A DNA stretch of 64,000 nucleotides from NCBI RefSeq assembly GCF_014851815.1, contig NZ_JACVAJ010000002.1:1302001-1366000 (forward strand), in the 5' to 3' direction. Each line of letters opens with the position of its first letter. The stretch's first letter is position 1. The position numbers and the translations under genes are program-made. The notes beneath the pieces are model-generated. The model was not told the DNA's origin. It was given only the letters and a program-made list of their open reading frames with translations, and ran no database searches. The DNA comes from Pseudoxanthomonas sp. PXM01 (GTDB lineage Bacteria > Pseudomonadota > Gammaproteobacteria > Xanthomonadales > Xanthomonadaceae). Below are positions 8,428-16,326 of this stretch, in pieces.

Positions 8428-10800
8428 ATGGACGCGCCCGTGGTGCCCTGCCATCACTGCGGCGAACCGGTCGCCAGCGGGCATCTGGTCACGGCGGGCA
8501 GCCATGTCTTCTGCTGCGAAGGCTGCGCCGCCGCCGCGGCGTGGATCCAGGACGCCGACCTGGGCAGCTACTACCGCCTGCGCAGCGCGAACGCCAACCG
8601 CGTGCAGGCCGACCGGCTGGACCTGGACAGCTGGGACCGTACCGAACTGCTCGACGAGCACAGCCGCGCGATCGAGGGGGGGCGCGAGATCGTGCTGCTC
8701 ACCGACGGCATGCGCTGCGCCGCCTGCGCCTGGCTGATCGACCGTGCGCTGGCACGCGAAGCCGGCGTGCTCGACACGACCGCCAACGCGGTCACCGGAC
8801 GCATCCGCATCGCTTGGGATCCGGCGCGCACGAAACTCTCCGCGCTGCTGCAGCGCCTGGCGATGCTCGGCTACCGGCCGTATCTCGCCACCGGCGATGC
8901 GCGCGAACAGGCGCGCCTGTCCGAACGTCGTCGGTGGCTGCTGCGGCTGGGCGTGGCCGGCCTCGGTTCGCTGCAGGCGATGATGCTGGCCGAGGCGCTG
9001 TATCTCGACGTCAACGCCACCATGCCGCTGCCGACGCGCGACCTGTTCCGCTGGCTGACCTTTCTGGTCAGCACGCCGGTGGTGTTCTACAGCGGCTGGC
9101 CGTTCCTGGCCGGCATGGCGCGCGAACTGCGCGCGCGCCACGTGGGCATGGACACGCTGATCGCCAGCTCCACCCTGCTGGCGTACTTCGCCAGCCTGGT
9201 CGAGACGATCCGCGGCGGCACGCACGTCTGGTACGACGCGGCGGTGATGTTCGTCTTCCTGCTGCTGGCTGCGCGCATGCTGGAACAGCGGGCGCGCAAC
9301 GTGGCCACCGCGCAGGTGGACGCGCTGGCGCGCGCGCAGCCGGTGTTCGCGATCCGGGAGCGCGACGACGGCACGCGCGAGTCGGTGCCGCCCTCGGCCC
9401 TGCGCACGTCGGATGTCGTGTGCGTGGCCGCCGGCGACGGCGTTCCGGCCGACGGCGTGCTGCTGGACGCGGCGGCGGATTTCGAAGAAGCGTTGCTGAC
9501 CGGCGAGTCGCGCCCGGTACGCCGTCGCGCCGGCGAGACCGTCTACGCCGGCACCACCTGCCGCGAGCGTCCGGCGCGCCTGCGCGTCACCGCCACCGGT
9601 ACCTCGACGCGCCTGTCGCAGCTGGCGGAGCTGGTCGATCGCGCGCAGGGCCACCGCCCGCCGCTGGCACGCGCGGCGGATCGCGTGGGGCGTCATTTCG
9701 TCGTCAGTCTGCTGGTGCTCGCGATCGCCGTGTACATCGGCTGGCGGTTCTACCAGCCGGAACGCGCATTCGAGGTGACCCTGGCGCTGCTGGTGATCAG
9801 CTGCCCGTGCGCGCTGTCGCTGTCGGTACCCGCGGTGCTGGCCGCTGCGCACGGCGCCCTGGCCCGCTGCGGCGTGCTCGCCACGCGGCCCGAGGCGCTG
9901 GACACGCTGGCGCGTGCGACCGACGTGGTGTTCGACAAGACCGGCACGCTCAGCGACGGCCGGCCCGCACGCGTCGCCGTGGACGTCTTCGCCGAACTGG
10001 ATGCCGATGCGGCCACGCGGGTGGTCGCTGCGCTGGAGCAGGACAGCGGCCATCCGATCGCCACCGCCTTCGCCGATGTCGAGGCGCGCGATGCCGCCAC
10101 GTCCGTCGTCGCCCGGGCGGGCCTGGGCGTGGAAGGCGATGTCGACGGTCGCCACTGGCGCTTCGGACGTGCCGACTGGGCCGCGGGACGCGACGACGAC
10201 GGTGCGCTGTGGCTGGGTGATGGCGGACGCGGCGTGGCCCGCTTCACCCTGGACGAGAAGCCGCGCGACGATGCTGCGGCGGCCATTGCGGCGCTGCGCG
10301 CCGAAGGCATGCGCATCCATCTCGCCAGCGGCGACGGCGACGCGGCGGTGCTGCGGCTGGCGCAGGCGCTCGGCATCGATTCGACGCTCGCCCGCCAGTC
10401 GCCGGAAGACAAGCTGGCGCGTGTACGGCAACTGCAGTCCGAAGGCCGCATCGTCGCGATGGTCGGCGACGGCCTGAACGACGCACCGGTGCTGGCCGGT
10501 GCCGACGTATCGGTCGCGATGGGCGAAGGCGCACCGCTGGCGCAGCAGGCGGCGGACCTCGTGGCCACCGGCCCGTCGCTGCTGCGCATCGCCGACGCCG
10601 TGCGCGTGGCGCGGCTGTCGCGCCGGCTGGTGAAGCAGAACCTGGCCTGGTCCGCCGGCTACAACCTGCTCGCCGTGCCGCTGGCGGCCGCCGGCATGGT
10701 GACGCCGTGGATCGCGGCACTGGGCATGGCGGTATCCTCGCTGGTGGTCACCCTCAATGCGCTGCGCCTGGCGCGCACCTCCACGGAGATGGCGGCATGA
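8428..10800 (+). CDS. ccoI: Copper-translocating P1B-type ATPase for cbb3 maturation
   Basis: CcoI exports copper across the inner membrane for the CcoN binuclear centre. This 790-residue protein has an N-terminal cysteine-rich metal-binding domain (CHHCGEPV at about residues 7-14 and CCEGCAAA near 31), an HMA domain with GMRCAACAW, and P1B helices with the intramembrane CPC motif in ISCPCALSLSVP. The phosphorylation site DKTGTLSDGRP and the hinge GDGLNDAPVL are present. The extra N-terminal domain is typical of FixI/CcoI ATPases rather than CopA-type detoxification pumps. Start at 8428 (MDAPVVPC); a longer frame upstream is the ccoH region. Confidence 0.95.
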   Translation: MDAPVVPCHHCGEPVASGHLVTAGSHVFCCEGCAAAAAWIQDADLGSYYRLRSANANRVQADRLDLDSWDRTELLDEHSRAIEGGREIVLLTDGMRCAACAWLIDRALAREAGVLDTTANAVTGRIRIAWDPARTKLSALLQRLAMLGYRPYLATGDAREQARLSERRRWLLRLGVAGLGSLQAMMLAEALYLDVNATMPLPTRDLFRWLTFLVSTPVVFYSGWPFLAGMARELRARHVGMDTLIASSTLLAYFASLVETIRGGTHVWYDAAVMFVFLLLAARMLEQRARNVATAQVDALARAQPVFAIRERDDGTRESVPPSALRTSDVVCVAAGDGVPADGVLLDAAADFEEALLTGESRPVRRRAGETVYAGTTCRERPARLRVTATGTSTRLSQLAELVDRAQGHRPPLARAADRVGRHFVVSLLVLAIAVYIGWRFYQPERAFEVTLALLVISCPCALSLSVPAVLAAAHGALARCGVLATRPEALDTLARATDVVFDKTGTLSDGRPARVAVDVFAELDADAATRVVAALEQDSGHPIATAFADVEARDAATSVVARAGLGVEGDVDGRHWRFGRADWAAGRDDDGALWLGDGGRGVARFTLDEKPRDDAAAAIAALRAEGMRIHLASGDGDAAVLRLAQALGIDSTLARQSPEDKLARVRQLQSEGRIVAMVGDGLNDAPVLAGADVSVAMGEGAPLAQQAADLVATGPSLLRIADAVRVARLSRRLVKQNLAWSAGYNLLAVPLAAAGMVTPWIAALGMAVSSLVVTLNALRLARTSTEMAA

Positions 10801-10991
10801 ATATCCTGCTGATGCTGTTGCCGATCAGCCTGGTCCTGCTGGGACTGGCCATCGCGGCGTTCGCATGGGCGGTGCGCAAGGGCCAGTTCGACGATCTCGA
10901 CACGCCCGCGCTGGATATCCTCGACGACGCGCCCGCGAAGCCGCGTGCGCCGGCCGCACCGCCCGTCCGCGAAGGCGACGATGGCGCCTGA
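10797..10991 (+). CDS. ccoS: cbb3-type oxidase assembly protein CcoS
   Basis: This 64-residue protein has one membrane helix (MNILLMLLPISLVLLGLAIA) followed by FAWAVRKGQFDDLDTPALDIL, the diagnostic CcoS segment. CcoS is required for heme and copper insertion into cbb3. The ATG overlaps the ccoI stop as ATGA. The C-terminal part is proline and alanine rich and variable. Its last codons overlap the start of the next gene by 11 bases. Confidence 0.94.
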   Translation: MNILLMLLPISLVLLGLAIAAFAWAVRKGQFDDLDTPALDILDDAPAKPRAPAAPPVREGDDGA

Positions 10992-11706
10992 CGTTCCGGT
11001 CCTACTCGCCGCGCTGCTGGCCGGCCTGGTGGGCAGTACGCACTGCGCGGTGATGTGCGGCGGCATCGCCACCGGCTTCTCCGCGGTGTCGTCCCGGCAG
11101 GGCTGGGGCAGCGCGCTGCAGCTCAATCTCGGTCGCGTCGCCGGCTACACGCTGGCAGGTGCGCTGGTCGGTGCGTTCGGCGGCGGCCTGCTGGCGCTGG
11201 CGCGGCACGAGACCGCGGTGCTCGCCATGCGCGTCGGCGTGGGGCTGGCGCTGGTCGTGCTGGCGCTGCGCCTGCTCGACCAGCGTGGCCGGCTCGACTT
11301 CCTTGCCCGTCCCGGCGCGAAGGTGTGGCAGGCGCTGCACCCACTGCATGCGCGCGTGCTGCCGGCCGACACGCTGCCGCGCAGACTGGCGGCGGGCGCG
11401 CTGTGGGGCTGGCTGCCCTGCGGGTTGAGCCTCAGCCTGCTGACGGTGGCGTGGCTGCAGGCCAATGCGCGCGATGCCGCATTGACGATGGCGATGTTCG
11501 GCCTGGGCACGCTGCCGATGATGGTGACGCTGACCTGGTCCGGCGCACGCCTCGGCCGCCATTGGCAGCGCACGGCGGTGCGGCGCACGGCGGCCGGCTT
11601 CGTGCTCTTCGCGGGTGTGCTGACGATTGCCTCGCCGTGGCTGATGCGGCATCCCTCGCTGCACGGCGTACTCGCCGCGCTCGGCTGCCAGCCGCTGCCG
11701 ACATGA
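10981..11706 (+). CDS. Sulfite exporter TauE/SafE-like (DsbD_2) membrane protein
   Basis: The 241-residue protein has six or so hydrophobic helices and matches the TauE/SafE-like DsbD_2 family commonly found beside cco genes. Near the N-terminus is GLVGSTHCAVMCGGIA, with a potential metal-binding His-Cys-X3-Cys set, and the second half has the related WLPCGLSLSLL. Such paired cysteines within membranes suggest copper handling or thiol exchange during cbb3 maturation, but this is inferred. The ATG at 10981 (MAPDVPVLLAALLAG) overlaps ccoS by 11 bases; the upstream extension of the frame has no support. Its stop overlaps the cydD start. Confidence 0.85.
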   Translation: MAPDVPVLLAALLAGLVGSTHCAVMCGGIATGFSAVSSRQGWGSALQLNLGRVAGYTLAGALVGAFGGGLLALARHETAVLAMRVGVGLALVVLALRLLDQRGRLDFLARPGAKVWQALHPLHARVLPADTLPRRLAAGALWGWLPCGLSLSLLTVAWLQANARDAALTMAMFGLGTLPMMVTLTWSGARLGRHWQRTAVRRTAAGFVLFAGVLTIASPWLMRHPSLHGVLAALGCQPLPT

Positions 11707-13391
11707 GTGCAGGCACGAAGGAAGCGTCGGAGGGCGCGACGGCGAAAGCGCGCCTGCAGGCCATCGGCGATGTCGCGCGCACGCCATTGCGCGCCGCCGC
11801 GGCGCTGGGTGTGGCGGGCGGTGTGCTGGTGCTGCCGCAGGCCGCACTGATCGCGGTGTGCCTGCAACGCGTTTTCGTCGACCACGCGCCGCCCGCGACG
11901 CTGCTGCCGCTGCTCGCGGCCCTGCTGGCGACGCTGCTGCTGCGTGCGGGGTCAGGATGGGCGAGCCGTCGGCTCGCAGACCGTGCAGTCGAGTCGATCC
12001 GCGTCGACCTGCGTGCCCGCATCGCGCGCGGACTGGTCGCGCGTGGACCGGTCTGGGTACGGTCGCAGCAGAGTGGCGCGCTGGCAGAACGGATGGGTGC
12101 GCACGTGGATGCGCTCGAAGGCTACTTCGGCGGCTTCGTGCCATTGCGGGCGGAAGTGGTGGGCGTGCCGCTGGCGATCCTGCTCGCCGTTTTTTCCGTC
12201 GACCGCACCGTCGGGCTGGTGCTGCTGCTGACGATGCCGCTGGTGCCCGTCTTCATGATGCTGGTGGGCCTGGGCGCGCAGGCGGCCAGCCAGCGCCAGC
12301 TGCAGGCGCTGACACGGATGGGAGGGCACTTCGCCGATCGTCTGCGCGGGCTGGGGCTGATCCGGCTGTACGGCCGCGGTGACACCGAACTGCAGGGCAT
12401 CCGCGCCGCCGCAGAGGAACTGCGCGTGCGCAGCCTGCGTGTGCTGCGCATCGCCTTCCTGTCGTCGGCGGTGCTGGAGTTCTTCGCCTCGCTCAGCGTG
12501 GCGATGATCGCGCTGTATCTCGGCCTGACCTATCTGGGCATGCTCGACCTGCGCGCCGCGCCGCTGACGCTGGGCGTGGGCGTGTTCTGCCTGCTGCTGG
12601 CACCGGAGTTCTACGCGCCGCTGCGGCGTCTCGCCACCCACTACCATGACCGCGCTTCGGCGCTGGCCGCGATGGACGAGATTGCGGCGGTGCTGGAGCA
12701 CGATGCTCCCGTCGCCACGGACGACGGCGTCGGGAAGCCGGCCCCCTCGGCATCGTTCATCAGCGCGCGCGGCATCGCGCTGCGCCATCCCGCCGCCACG
12801 CGCGAAGTACTGCACGACGTCACGCTGGAGTTGCAACGCGGCCAGCACGTCGCGCTGACCGGCGCCAGCGGCGACGGCAAGAGCACGCTGCTGGAGGCGC
12901 TGGCCGGCTGGCTGCCCACGCACGCGGGCACTGTGCAGCGCGCGTCCGGCCTGCGTATCGGCTACGCGCCGCAGCGTCCCTTCCTGTTCGCCGGCACGCT
13001 GCGCGACAACCTGCGCATGGCCAAGCCCGATGCTTCCGAGGCGGAACTCGAACGGGCAGCCGACGCAGCGCAGGTGATGCGCTTTGCGGCACGGTTGCCG
13101 GACGGGTTGGATACGGTGATCGGCGAGCGCGGCTTCGGCCTGTCAGGCGGCGAGGCACGGCGCGTGGCGCTGGCACGCGTGTTCCTGCGCGACCCCGACC
13201 TGCTGCTCCTCGACGAGCCCACCGCCTTCCTCGATCCCGCCACCGAGGCCGCGGTCCTGCAGGCGATCCGGCAGTTCGCGCGTGACCGCAGCGTGCTGAT
13301 TGCGACCCACAGCCCGGCGGCGCAGGCGGCAATGGACCAGGTCTGGCAGGTACGCGACGGCCGCCTGCACGGCAACGGAGGAGCGCCGTGA
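11703..13391 (+). CDS. cydD: Thiol reductant / heme ABC exporter subunit CydD
   Basis: CydDC is a heterodimeric ABC transporter of the inner membrane needed for cytochrome bd assembly; it has been linked to cysteine and glutathione export and to heme transfer. This 562-residue half has an N-terminal six-helix domain followed by a nucleotide-binding domain: Walker A GASGDGKST near residue 390, signature LSGGEARRVALAR and Walker B LLLLDEPTAFLD. Start ATG 11703 overlaps the preceding stop. cydDC here is the tail of the cbb3 operon, not beside cydAB, which is divergent about 9 kb away. Confidence 0.92.
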   Translation: MSAGTKEASEGATAKARLQAIGDVARTPLRAAAALGVAGGVLVLPQAALIAVCLQRVFVDHAPPATLLPLLAALLATLLLRAGSGWASRRLADRAVESIRVDLRARIARGLVARGPVWVRSQQSGALAERMGAHVDALEGYFGGFVPLRAEVVGVPLAILLAVFSVDRTVGLVLLLTMPLVPVFMMLVGLGAQAASQRQLQALTRMGGHFADRLRGLGLIRLYGRGDTELQGIRAAAEELRVRSLRVLRIAFLSSAVLEFFASLSVAMIALYLGLTYLGMLDLRAAPLTLGVGVFCLLLAPEFYAPLRRLATHYHDRASALAAMDEIAAVLEHDAPVATDDGVGKPAPSASFISARGIALRHPAATREVLHDVTLELQRGQHVALTGASGDGKSTLLEALAGWLPTHAGTVQRASGLRIGYAPQRPFLFAGTLRDNLRMAKPDASEAELERAADAAQVMRFAARLPDGLDTVIGERGFGLSGGEARRVALARVFLRDPDLLLLDEPTAFLDPATEAAVLQAIRQFARDRSVLIATHSPAAQAAMDQVWQVRDGRLHGNGGAP

Positions 13392-15061
13392 AGGGGCGCC
13401 GCGACGCTGACACGACCGCGCTGCGCCACGTGCTGGCAACGCATCGACGCTTCGGCGCGCTGGCGGTCGGACTGCTGTTGCTGACACTGCTGGCAGGCAC
13501 CGCCCTGCTGGGACTGTCCGGCCATTTCCTCACCGCCGCCGCACTGGCCGGCAGCGGAGCGCTCGGCTTCAACTTCTTCGGTCCATCCGCGGGCATCCGT
13601 GCGCTGACCTTCGTCCGCATCCTGTCGCGCTACGGCGAGAAGCTGATCGGCCACGACGTGACGTTGCGCATCGCGCGCGATCTGCGCGCATGGTTCTTCG
13701 CCCGCGCATTGCCGCTCGCGCCATTGGGATTGGGCCGCTTCCGCGTCGGCGAACTGATGGCGCGGCTGATGGCGGACATCGACGCGGTGGACGGCCTGCT
13801 GGTGCGTGCGGTCGGTCCCCTGCTCGCGCTGCTGTCGCTGTGCCTGCTCGCCAGTCTGGTGGCGCTGGTCGTCCTGCCGCTGGCCGGCATCGTGCTGTTG
13901 GTCGCGCTGGCGCTGATCGCGGCGCTGGCGCCACGGCTGGCGACGCGGAGCGTCGCCGCCCTGGAAGACGAGCGGGCCGCCAGCCGCACCCGCCTGCGCG
14001 CCGCCGTGCAGGAGGGCATCGAGGGCCATCTGGACATCGTGGCGATGGATGCGACCTCGGCATGGCTCGACGCGCTGGACACGCGCAGTCGCGACCTGGC
14101 GCGGTGGGAGGAGCGCCGCAAGCAGCGTCTGGCGCTCGCGACGCTCGCCCACGCACTGGTCTCGGCGTTCACGCTGCCCGCGATGCTGTGGGTACTGCTG
14201 TCGGCCGTGCACGCGGAACGCCTCGGCGCCGCCGCCGCGGGCGGACTGTTCTTCCTGACCGTGGCCGTGCTGGATGCCTGTGCGGCCATCGCGCCGGCCT
14301 GGCAGGCTTGGCGGGCGGCGACCGTCGCCGCGCAGCGTCTGCAGGACGCGGTAGATCGCCCTGCGACGGACGGCGAAGGCCGCGGTACGCGATCACCGGC
14401 CGCAGGCGGCGCACTTGACCTGCAGGAGATCGTGTTCGCGTGGCCGGGCACGACACGGCGCGTGCTCGATGGTGCCAGCCTCCATCTTGCGCCCGGCGAG
14501 CGCGTGCTGGTGGCGGGCGACAGCGGCGAAGGCAAGTCGTCGCTGCTGGCGCTGGTGCTCGGATTGCGGACGCCGCAGGCAGGCCAGGTGCTGTTCGCGG
14601 GCGATGACCTGCGGTCGCTGGATCAGGCGCACTGGCATGCGCGCATCGCGTGGCTGCCGCAGGACGCGCCGGTGTTCTCCGGCAGCGTGCGCGGGAACCT
14701 GCAGCTCGGCGATCCCACCGCCGACGACGCGCGCCTGTGGCGCGTGCTGGCGCAGGTGAAGCTCGATACCCGTTTCCGCGAGACCGGCCTCGACACGTGG
14801 GTGGGCGAGAACGGCGCGACGCTGTCGGCCGGGCAGGCGCGCCGCCTTGCGCTGGCGCGTGCCCTGCTGCGCGATGCGCCGCTGCTGCTGCTCGACGAGC
14901 CGACCGAAGGCCTCGACCAGGACACCGCAGATGCGCTGATGCGCGACCTCGTGGAGGCCGGCGAAGGGCGCAGCATGCTGATCATCAGCCACGCGGCATT
15001 GCCGGAAGGCGTGGTGGATGCGCGCTACCGGCTGCGGGCCGGGAAGCTGGTGAGGGAATGA
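13388..15061 (+). CDS. cydC: Thiol reductant / heme ABC exporter subunit CydC
   Basis: Partner of CydD with the same architecture: membrane domain, then an ATPase domain with Walker A GDSGEGKSS, signature LSAGQARRLALARAL and Walker B LLLLDEPTEGLD. The 557-residue length is normal. It starts with GTG at 13388, overlapping the cydD stop, with GGAGGAG at 13377-13383 as a strong ribosome site. The N-terminal segment FLTAAALAGSGALGFNFFGPSAGIRALTF is typical of CydC. Last gene of the rightward respiratory operon; a large inverted repeat follows. Confidence 0.92.
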   Translation: MKGRRDADTTALRHVLATHRRFGALAVGLLLLTLLAGTALLGLSGHFLTAAALAGSGALGFNFFGPSAGIRALTFVRILSRYGEKLIGHDVTLRIARDLRAWFFARALPLAPLGLGRFRVGELMARLMADIDAVDGLLVRAVGPLLALLSLCLLASLVALVVLPLAGIVLLVALALIAALAPRLATRSVAALEDERAASRTRLRAAVQEGIEGHLDIVAMDATSAWLDALDTRSRDLARWEERRKQRLALATLAHALVSAFTLPAMLWVLLSAVHAERLGAAAAGGLFFLTVAVLDACAAIAPAWQAWRAATVAAQRLQDAVDRPATDGEGRGTRSPAAGGALDLQEIVFAWPGTTRRVLDGASLHLAPGERVLVAGDSGEGKSSLLALVLGLRTPQAGQVLFAGDDLRSLDQAHWHARIAWLPQDAPVFSGSVRGNLQLGDPTADDARLWRVLAQVKLDTRFRETGLDTWVGENGATLSAGQARRLALARALLRDAPLLLLDEPTEGLDQDTADALMRDLVEAGEGRSMLIISHAALPEGVVDARYRLRAGKLVRE

Positions 15062-15075
15062 CCCTTTGAGATTGG

Positions 15076-15142
15076 TGTGGGAGCGACGTCAGTCGCGATA
15101 GCCTACCGGTAACGCCTCATCGCGACTGACGTCGCTCCCACA
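15076..15142. repeat. 24 bp perfect inverted repeat between convergent cydC and fnr
   Basis: The arms 15076-15099 and 15119-15142 are exact reverse complements with a 19-base loop. The arm begins TGTGGGAGCGACGTCAGTCG. Repeats with this TGTGGGAGCGACG head are, to my knowledge, dispersed in Xanthomonadaceae genomes. It fills the gap between two convergent genes, so it probably acts as a bidirectional transcript end or mRNA stabiliser; there is no long T tract. Confidence 0.85.
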
Positions 15143-15158
15143 GGAGACTTCCCTTGCC

Positions 15159-15926
15159 TCAGGCGCGCGCTTCGGCCAGCGCGTCCAGCCGCGTGCGATT
15201 GAGCAGCCGCACGTGGTGCGGATCGTCGGTGGCGATGCTGCCTTCCTGCCGCAGGCGGGTGAAGCTGCGGCTCACGGTCTCGACGGTCAGGCCCAGGTAG
15301 TCGGCGATGTCGGTGCGCGTCATCGGCAGGATCACTTCGCTGTCGTCCTGACCCTGGCGGCGGCGGCGCTGCGCCATGTCGACCAGGAAGCCGGCCAGCC
15401 GCTCCATCGGATTCAGCCGCGCCAGCGCCATCAGGTTGCCGCGGGTGGCATCGAGCTCGACGCAGGCGCGTTCGAGCAGTTCGCGCTCCAGCTCCGGATG
15501 GTCGTGGCAGAGGCTGCGCATGTCGGCCATCGAGAACTCGCACAGCGTGCTGTCGGTGATGGCCTCGATCGTGTGCTTGTAGTGGGAGGTGCCGGAGAAA
15601 CCGATGAAATCGCCCGGCATCAGGAACCCGGCCACCAGCCGGCGACCGTCCGGCAGCAGCCGGATCCGGCGCAGCGCGCCCTTGGTCACGGTGAACACGC
15701 CCCGCCGCGGCTCGCCCTCGCGGACCAGGGCCTCGCCCGCCTTCAGCCGCGCATCGTCGGCCAGCGACTCCATGGCATGGGCCTTGGAGACGGGCAGGGC
15801 AGCGCAGATGGCCAGGTGGCGCACCAGGCAGCCCCCGCAGCCACGCGAGTTGGCCTGGCAGACGGCGCCGTCGCTGGGCGCGGGGGTCACCGGAGTGTCG
15901 TTCTGGCGGAGGATGCGAAGGCTCAT
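15159..15926 (-). CDS. FNR/Anr-family oxygen-responsive transcription regulator
   Basis: This 255-residue CRP/FNR protein has a cyclic-nucleotide-like fold and a C-terminal helix-turn-helix, RTDIADYLGLTVETVSR; the E..SR residues (216-220) are those that read TTGAT half-sites. Cysteines 30, 33 and 41 (C-X2-C-X7-C) plus Cys129 could bind the oxygen-labile [4Fe-4S] cluster. The spacing is like alphaproteobacterial FnrN/FnrL rather than E. coli FNR (C-X2-C-X5-C); an extra Cys23 is present. It converges on the cbb3-cydDC operon it probably controls. A -10-like TATCAT is on the minus strand at 15957-15962. Gene name could be anr, fnr or fixK. Confidence 0.93.
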   Translation of the reverse strand: MSLRILRQNDTPVTPAPSDGAVCQANSRGCGGCLVRHLAICAALPVSKAHAMESLADDARLKAGEALVREGEPRRGVFTVTKGALRRIRLLPDGRRLVAGFLMPGDFIGFSGTSHYKHTIEAITDSTLCEFSMADMRSLCHDHPELERELLERACVELDATRGNLMALARLNPMERLAGFLVDMAQRRRRQGQDDSEVILPMTRTDIADYLGLTVETVSRSFTRLRQEGSIATDDPHHVRLLNRTRLDALAEARA

Positions 15927-16326
15927 GGCGGTCGGCTACGTGGGTCTTCGTAACCCATGATACGCCCGCACACCGTTGATTTCCGCACTGCGACAATCGG
16001 TCGCAGACGGGGTTTTCAGCCCCGATTCCCCCATTCAGCCCCGGATTCGGGTACAGTGCGCGCCGCTTGCCTGCGGCCGTTCGTTTCCCCGATGGTCCGC
16101 CGGCGCAGGGAATTCCACGCGAGTTCCCGCGCCCGCCCCGCTCCGACTTCTTTCGTTGCGCAAGCTCGGTAGCGCCGTTTTGGCGCCTCCGCACCCCTTC
16201 TCGCAGCGCGGTTTCAGGGAACGCTTCGAGTCACGGTCTTGCCGCATTCCGCGCGTCCTACGTTGCCGCACATCGCTGTGCCGGCGTTGCGTGCGTGTCC
16301 GGCCGACCGGCTTTGGAGCTTCCACC
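15927..16326. promoter_or_regulatory. 400 bp divergent region between fnr and rhlE with a long rhlE leader
   Basis: No gene is supported here. It holds the fnr promoter (minus-strand -10 TATCAT at 15957-15962), a 7 bp inverted repeat CTGCGAC/GTCGCAG at 15988-16006, and a -10-like TACAGT at 16052-16057. If TACAGT is used, rhlE would have about a 260-base untranslated leader. A short hairpin GCGCC-GTTTT-GGCGC follows near 16171. Open frames across the region have poor codon character. Confidence 0.45.
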
